Below are positions 60,281 through 64,000 of a stretch of DNA of 64,000 nucleotides, piece after piece. Where the stretch lies: the NCBI RefSeq assembly GCF_008919445.1, contig NZ_VSLG01000001.1, positions 186,001-250,000 of the forward strand, written 5' to 3'. Origin of the DNA: Serinicoccus kebangsaanensis (GTDB taxonomy: Bacteria; Actinomycetota; Actinomycetes; Actinomycetales; Dermatophilaceae). Each line of letters starts with the position of its first letter. The first letter of the stretch is position 1. Made by a program: the position numbers and the translations under genes. Under the pieces are notes generated by a model. The model ran no database searches and was not told where the DNA came from. It saw only the letters and a list, made by a program, of their open reading frames with translations.

Positions 60281-60796
60281 CTACCCCTGCGGCGGGTCCG
60301 CGCGGGCGAAGGTGAGACGCTCCCCCCGGACACCTCCCATCCACAGGTCCTGACAGGCGGCGGCCATCTCCGTCAGCCCGTCGACGATCTCCGCGAAGAC
60401 GTTGCCGGGCACCCAGCCCTGGTCGCCGTTGACGAGCAGGTTGTTGCGCCCGTAGAAGACCGCCAGGTCGACCAGATCACCGTGGCCTGCCGCCCGGTGC
60501 TCGTCCTGGGTCTCGTAGCCGTAGGCAGCATTGCCGAGCTGGTCCCCGTCGAAGGTGAACCAGCACACGTCGCCCGGGATGGGGGTGATCGTCGTGTTCT
60601 CCGCGCCGGGTTCCCGGCCCGGGTGCGGGACGAGCGTGTAGATCTCGTTGCGGGCGTACTTGCCGTGGTAGACCTGCGCACTCACCGGGAGCGCGTCCCA
60701 CACCGCCGAGCAGGTGCGCGGCGCCTCCTCGTCGAGCAACCGTGCCCGACAGGTCACCCCGCGCTGCTCGAGGGTGATGGTGATGAACCTGCTCAT
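60281..60796 (-). CDS. DUF3830 family (cyclophilin-like) protein
   Basis: A 171-residue DUF3830 protein: EEAPRTCSAVWDALPVSAQVYHGKYARNEIYTL (given by its ends EEAPRTCSAVWDALP and KYARNEIYTL), PIPGDVCWF and FYGRNNLL. Members have a cyclophilin-like fold and usually stand next to amidases and racemases in catabolic operons; activity is unknown. GGAGGG precedes ATG 60796, which overlaps the amidase stop (ATGA). It is the last gene of the three-gene operon. Confidence 0.83.
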   Translation of the reverse strand: MSRFITITLEQRGVTCRARLLDEEAPRTCSAVWDALPVSAQVYHGKYARNEIYTLVPHPGREPGAENTTITPIPGDVCWFTFDGDQLGNAAYGYETQDEHRAAGHGDLVDLAVFYGRNNLLVNGDQGWVPGNVFAEIVDGLTEMAAACQDLWMGGVRGERLTFARADPPQG

Positions 60797-62241
60797 GGTC
60801 CCTCCTGGGGGTGCGACAGCAGCGGTGGGAGCTTCGGACCGGTCGGCTCGGCCGCCTGACGCCCGTCCACGGCGAGCTCCACGGCGCGGCCCACCCGCAG
60901 GACCAGGGCGTCCGCGTGGCGGGGTCCGACCACCTGCAGACCGACGGGCCGGCCGTCTGCGGTGCGCCCGCACGGCACCGAGAGCGCCGGCTGCTGGGTC
61001 ATGTTGAACGGGTAGGTGTACGGCGTCCAGGAGGTCCACAGCACGTCCTGCCCACCCGGCGCCTGGTGCTCCAGGTCGAACGCCGGGATCGGCATCGTCG
61101 GGGTCAGCAGGACGTCGTAGCTCTCGTGGAAGATCCCCATCCGCCGGCCCAGCTCCATCCGGACCGCGGTCGCGTCCAGGTAGTCGGCCGCGGTGGCGTC
61201 GACGCCGTACCGCAGCACCGCCTCGCGCAGCCCCGGGTCCACCCGGTCCAGGGCGCCCTCGCCGTAGGCCTCGATGACCTTGGCCGCCCCGCTGAACCAC
61301 AGGGTGTGGAAGGCGTCCACGGAGTCCGGGATGCCCGGGTCCACCTCGAACACGTGCGCACCTGCGGCGGCCAGCAGCTCCGCGGCCCCCAGGACCGCGG
61401 CCTCCACCTCGGGGTCGTTGTCCACGTCGAGGCCGAGGCGGGGCGAGAGCGCCACCCGCAGCCCGGCGACGCCCTCCTCCAGGCCCTCACGGAAGGAGAC
61501 CGGCGGCGCGGGCAGGGCGGACCAGTCGCGAGGGTCCGGCTGCCCGATGAGGTCGAGCATGAGCGCCGCGTCCGGCACGCAGGTCGTCATCGGACCCGCG
61601 TGGGCCAGCGTGCCGTACGGGCTGGCCGGGAACAGCGGGACGCGTCCGTAGGTGGGCTTCAGCGCCACCGTGCCGGTGAAGGATGCCGGGATCCGCACCG
61701 AACCGCCGCCGTCGGTGCCCACCGACCAGGCACCCATCCCGAGCGCGACCGCGGTCGCTGCTCCCCCGCTCGACCCGCCCGCGGTGAGGGCGGGGTCCCA
61801 CGGGTTCGCCGTGGGGCCGTGCCGGAGCGAGTCGGTGACGCCCTTCCACGCGAACTCGGGCGTGCTGTTCTTGCCCAGCAGCACGCACCCGGCCGCCCGC
61901 AGCCGAGCCACCGCGGGTGCGTCCTCCGGCCAGTCATCGGGTCCACCCTCCTCGATGAGCAGGCTCCCCCGCAGGGTCGGCCAACCACGGGTCAGCAGGA
62001 TGTCCTTGATGGTGGTCGGTATGCCGTCCACCGGGCTGAGCTGCGTGCCCGCCGCCCAGCGCGCGGCCGCCTCGTGCGCCGCCCGCAGGGCGCCGTCCGG
62101 GTCCACCAGGACCATGGCGTGCACGAACGGGTCCAGGCGCTCGATCGCCTGCAGCGCCTGCTCGGTCGCCTCGACGGGGCTGCGGCTCCCCTCGGCGAAG
62201 CCCGCCGACAGCTCGGTGACCGTAGGACGCCCGACACTCAT
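60793..62241 (-). CDS. Amidase signature family amidohydrolase
   Basis: A 482-residue amidase. The Ser-cisSer-Lys triad falls at Lys79 (TTIKD), Ser157 (GGSSGG) and Ser181 (GGGSVRIPAS), with the usual 24-residue spacing between the two Ser. It hydrolyses an amide to acid and ammonia; the substrate is not known, but the neighbours suggest an organic diacid amide or an N-carbamoyl compound. ATG 62241 overlaps the dehydrogenase stop. It is not part of the GatCAB complex, as no gatC or gatB is near. Confidence 0.88.
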   Translation of the reverse strand: MSVGRPTVTELSAGFAEGSRSPVEATEQALQAIERLDPFVHAMVLVDPDGALRAAHEAAARWAAGTQLSPVDGIPTTIKDILLTRGWPTLRGSLLIEEGGPDDWPEDAPAVARLRAAGCVLLGKNSTPEFAWKGVTDSLRHGPTANPWDPALTAGGSSGGAATAVALGMGAWSVGTDGGGSVRIPASFTGTVALKPTYGRVPLFPASPYGTLAHAGPMTTCVPDAALMLDLIGQPDPRDWSALPAPPVSFREGLEEGVAGLRVALSPRLGLDVDNDPEVEAAVLGAAELLAAAGAHVFEVDPGIPDSVDAFHTLWFSGAAKVIEAYGEGALDRVDPGLREAVLRYGVDATAADYLDATAVRMELGRRMGIFHESYDVLLTPTMPIPAFDLEHQAPGGQDVLWTSWTPYTYPFNMTQQPALSVPCGRTADGRPVGLQVVGPRHADALVLRVGRAVELAVDGRQAAEPTGPKLPPLLSHPQEGP

Positions 62242-63233
62242 GGCTCCACCGGCCCGGCCCCGCCCGGGACGTAACCCAGGCCGGTGTCGACGACGCCGGC
62301 GAGCGGCTCGCCCGCGAGCCACCGCCGCAGGTTGCCGACGAACTGCTCGGCGAGCCGGTCGCGCCACCCCACGACGTCACCGGACAGGTGCGCGGAGACC
62401 ACGAGTCCCGGGGCGTCCCACAACGGTGACCCGGCAGGCAGCGGCTCGCTCTCGAAGACGTCCAGCGAGGCACCGGCGAGGTGACCGGCCGCGAGGGCCT
62501 GCAGCAGATCGGCCTCCACCAGGCTGGCGCCGCGACCGATGTTGACGACGTGCGCCCCGGGTCGCATCGCCGCGAACACCTCGGCGTCGAGCAGCCCCCG
62601 GGTGGCCGGCGTGAGCGGCGTGGCGTTGATCACGTGGTCGGCCCACCCCACGTGCTCGGCGAGCTCGTCGCTGCGCACGACCCGGCCGAAGTCCTGGTCG
62701 TCGTCGCGCTCGCGACGACCGGCCCCCCGCACCTCGCATCCCACGGCTGCGAGCAGCCGGGCGATCTCCCGGCCGATCCCGCCGGTCCCCACCACCAGCG
62801 CCCGCTGCCCGCGCAGCAGCGTCGTCTCCCGGTGCCGCCAGGCGTGCTCCCGCTGCAGCTGCATGCTCTCGTGCAGCCGCTTGACCTGTGCCAGCACGCT
62901 CGCGAGCACGAACTCGGCGATCGGGCGGTCGAAGACGCCGTGCGCGTTCGTCACCAGGACCGACGACTCGCGGAGCTCGTCGAAGAGCAGCGAGTCCACG
63001 CCGGCGGCGGCGACGTGGATCCACTCCAGGTCATCGGCGCAGGGCCAGGCGTCCTGCACGGCCGAGGAGAAGAAGTCCCAGAGCAGCAGCACCTCGGCGC
63101 CACGGAGCGCCTGGGACAGCCCGTCGGCGTGCACCACGCAGACCTCCACCTCGTCCGCCACGTCGCGCAGCTGGGTCGGCGGGTCGAGGCCAGGGGCGGT
63201 CAGCACCACCACACGCGGGCGAGGTCCGGTCAC
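62238..63233 (-). CDS. D-2-hydroxyacid dehydrogenase
   Basis: A 331-residue NAD(P)-dependent dehydrogenase. The nucleotide loop VVGTGGIGREIARLL is near residue 145, NIGRGASLVEADLL and VFESEPLPAGSPLWDAPGLVVSAHLSG follow, with the catalytic Arg, Glu and His regions intact. Other frames make it longer, but GTG 63233 is set by a clear promoter: TTGACA and TAGCGT with a 17-bp spacer, and then seven bases to the GTG. It is the first gene of the operon with the amidase and DUF3830. Confidence 0.88.
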   Translation of the reverse strand: MTGPRPRVVVLTAPGLDPPTQLRDVADEVEVCVVHADGLSQALRGAEVLLLWDFFSSAVQDAWPCADDLEWIHVAAAGVDSLLFDELRESSVLVTNAHGVFDRPIAEFVLASVLAQVKRLHESMQLQREHAWRHRETTLLRGQRALVVGTGGIGREIARLLAAVGCEVRGAGRRERDDDQDFGRVVRSDELAEHVGWADHVINATPLTPATRGLLDAEVFAAMRPGAHVVNIGRGASLVEADLLQALAAGHLAGASLDVFESEPLPAGSPLWDAPGLVVSAHLSGDVVGWRDRLAEQFVGNLRRWLAGEPLAGVVDTGLGYVPGGAGPVEP

Positions 63234-63240
63234 AGGCGCG

Positions 63241-63273
63241 ACGCTAGAAAGGCCGTGTCGGATTGTCAACAAT
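63241..63273 (-). promoter_or_regulatory. Divergent promoter with FadR/GntR-like operator
   Basis: On the minus strand TTGACA (complement of 63264-63269) and TAGCGT (complement of 63241-63246) stand 17 bp apart, a good housekeeping promoter for the dehydrogenase operon. The palindrome ATTGTCAACAAT (63262-63273) overlaps the -35 box and fits the TNGTNNACNA pattern bound by FadR-subfamily GntR regulators. The divergent racemase-like gene starts 18 bp beyond. No regulator gene is inside the window. Confidence 0.6.
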
Positions 63274-63290
63274 CTGCTTCGTCGGGCATC

Positions 63291-64000
63291 GTGGTGCAGG
63301 TGCACGAGAGCGTGGCGACGTCCGGGCGGACGCGGGCCGACGGTCTCTCCGGGTCGGAGAGGGCGTTGCGAGAGCCTGGGATCGGCGTGGTGGTCCCCTA
63401 CGACTTCGCGCTGGACCGGGAGCTGTGGCGCTGGTGCCGGCCGGGCGCCACCCTGCACCTCACCCGCACACCGCACCTGCCCCTCCCGGTGGGCATGGCG
63501 CAGGCACGCGCCGTCCGGGCCCCGGGAGCCGTGAGCCAGGCCACCCACGACCTGTCCACCGTGCTTCCCTCGGTCGTGGCCTACGGCTGCACCTCGGGCA
63601 GCTTCGTCGCCGGGGTCGACGGCGAGGTCGCGCTCCGGGAGGCCATCGTCGAGGCCGGCGCACCGGCCGCGGTCACCACCAGCGGGGCCGCGGTGGCCGC
63701 GCTGCGCGCCCTCGGGGTGCGCCGCGTGGCCGTGGTCACCCCCTACGACGAGTCCGTCACCGACAGCCTCGGACGCTTCCTCGCCCAGGCCGGGCTCGAG
63801 GTCGTGGGCACCGGCCACCTGGGCCTGGTCGGTGAGATCTGGACCGTGCCCGAGGCCGTCACCGCCGACCTGGTGCGACGCACCGTCCGCGCCGGCGCCG
63901 AGGCCGTGTTCATCTCCTGCACCAACCTGCGCACCTACGACATCCTCGCCCCGCTGGAGGCCGAGCTGGGCATACCGGTGCTGAGCGCCAACCAGGTCAC
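63291..64000 (+). CDS. Asp/Glu racemase-maleate isomerase family protein (3' end outside window)
   Basis: The frame stays open from GTG 63291 to the window end, about 236 residues so far. It resembles maleate cis-trans isomerase/arylmalonate decarboxylase-type enzymes: GIGVVVPYDFALDRELWRW, the first catalytic Cys in VVAYGCTSGSFVAG, VAVVTPYDESVTDSLG and the second Cys in FISCTNLRTYDIL. These enzymes isomerise maleate or racemise or decarboxylate related diacids. The start may also be GTG 63303 or 63315. It is divergent from the dehydrogenase operon. Confidence 0.82.
   Translation, partial: MVQVHESVATSGRTRADGLSGSERALREPGIGVVVPYDFALDRELWRWCRPGATLHLTRTPHLPLPVGMAQARAVRAPGAVSQATHDLSTVLPSVVAYGCTSGSFVAGVDGEVALREAIVEAGAPAAVTTSGAAVAALRALGVRRVAVVTPYDESVTDSLGRFLAQAGLEVVGTGHLGLVGEIWTVPEAVTADLVRRTVRAGAEAVFISCTNLRTYDILAPLEAELGIPVLSANQV

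Overview
The window is chromosomal DNA from a very GC-rich actinobacterium. Gene order, a pupylation system, RbpA, a mycobacterial-type gcvH-garA-ftsR block and many leaderless-looking promoters point to the Actinomycetota. I infer the order Micrococcales, perhaps Intrasporangiaceae or Ornithinimicrobiaceae, but cannot prove it from sequence alone. About 75 protein genes are supported. No rRNA, tRNA or CRISPR array was seen.

Left part (1-23 kb): pup-pafA, two FKBP isomerases, a Na+/H+ antiporter, DUF3866, pafB-pafC, tatA-tatC, a lipid-kinase-like gene and helY. This is essentially the Mycobacterium Rv2090-Rv2097 neighbourhood with FKBP, antiporter and kinase genes inserted. Then come a thiolase, a PAP2 phosphatase, a 5'-3' exonuclease, an AsnC regulator, ybaK, lysine 2,3-aminomutase, lnt and dolichol-phosphate-mannose-type synthase genes (lipoprotein acylation and mannosylation), fxsA, and rbpA behind a SigR-like promoter. 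Three arrays of an exact 32-bp tandem repeat lie at gene ends here, two of them inverted around ybaK.

23.1-25.3 kb is an acquired cadmium/lead module. It holds a CmtR-type repressor with all three metal-binding cysteines, a CadD transporter and an IS630-family element, preceded by a decayed IS630 end. The whole 2.2 kb sits between CTAG junctions.

25.3-50.6 kb is mostly unlinked housekeeping and accessory genes: transporters, cardiolipin synthase, YihY, SSB, aldo/keto reductase, HIT, homocysteine methyltransferase, RlmC, a YrdC/YciO protein, hydrolases, acetyltransferases, a YetF-like protein, an APC permease, OsmC, a phosphatase and a GCS2-like ligase. One gene is frameshifted (36.2 kb). Another carries an in-frame TGA near its start (40.4 kb).

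50.8-59.7 kb is the conserved block gcvP (behind a glycine riboswitch), a MerR gene, DUF151, ftsR, garA, gcvH, DUF881, small basic protein, DUF881 and a pgsA-like gene, in the same order as Rv1832-Rv1822. It links glycine cleavage, 2-oxoglutarate metabolism control, division control and phospholipid synthesis. The right edge (60.3-64 kb) holds a divergent catabolic cluster: a maleate isomerase/Asp-Glu racemase-like gene (cut by the window end) facing a D-2-hydroxyacid dehydrogenase, an amidase and a DUF3830 protein. Its pathway is not obvious.
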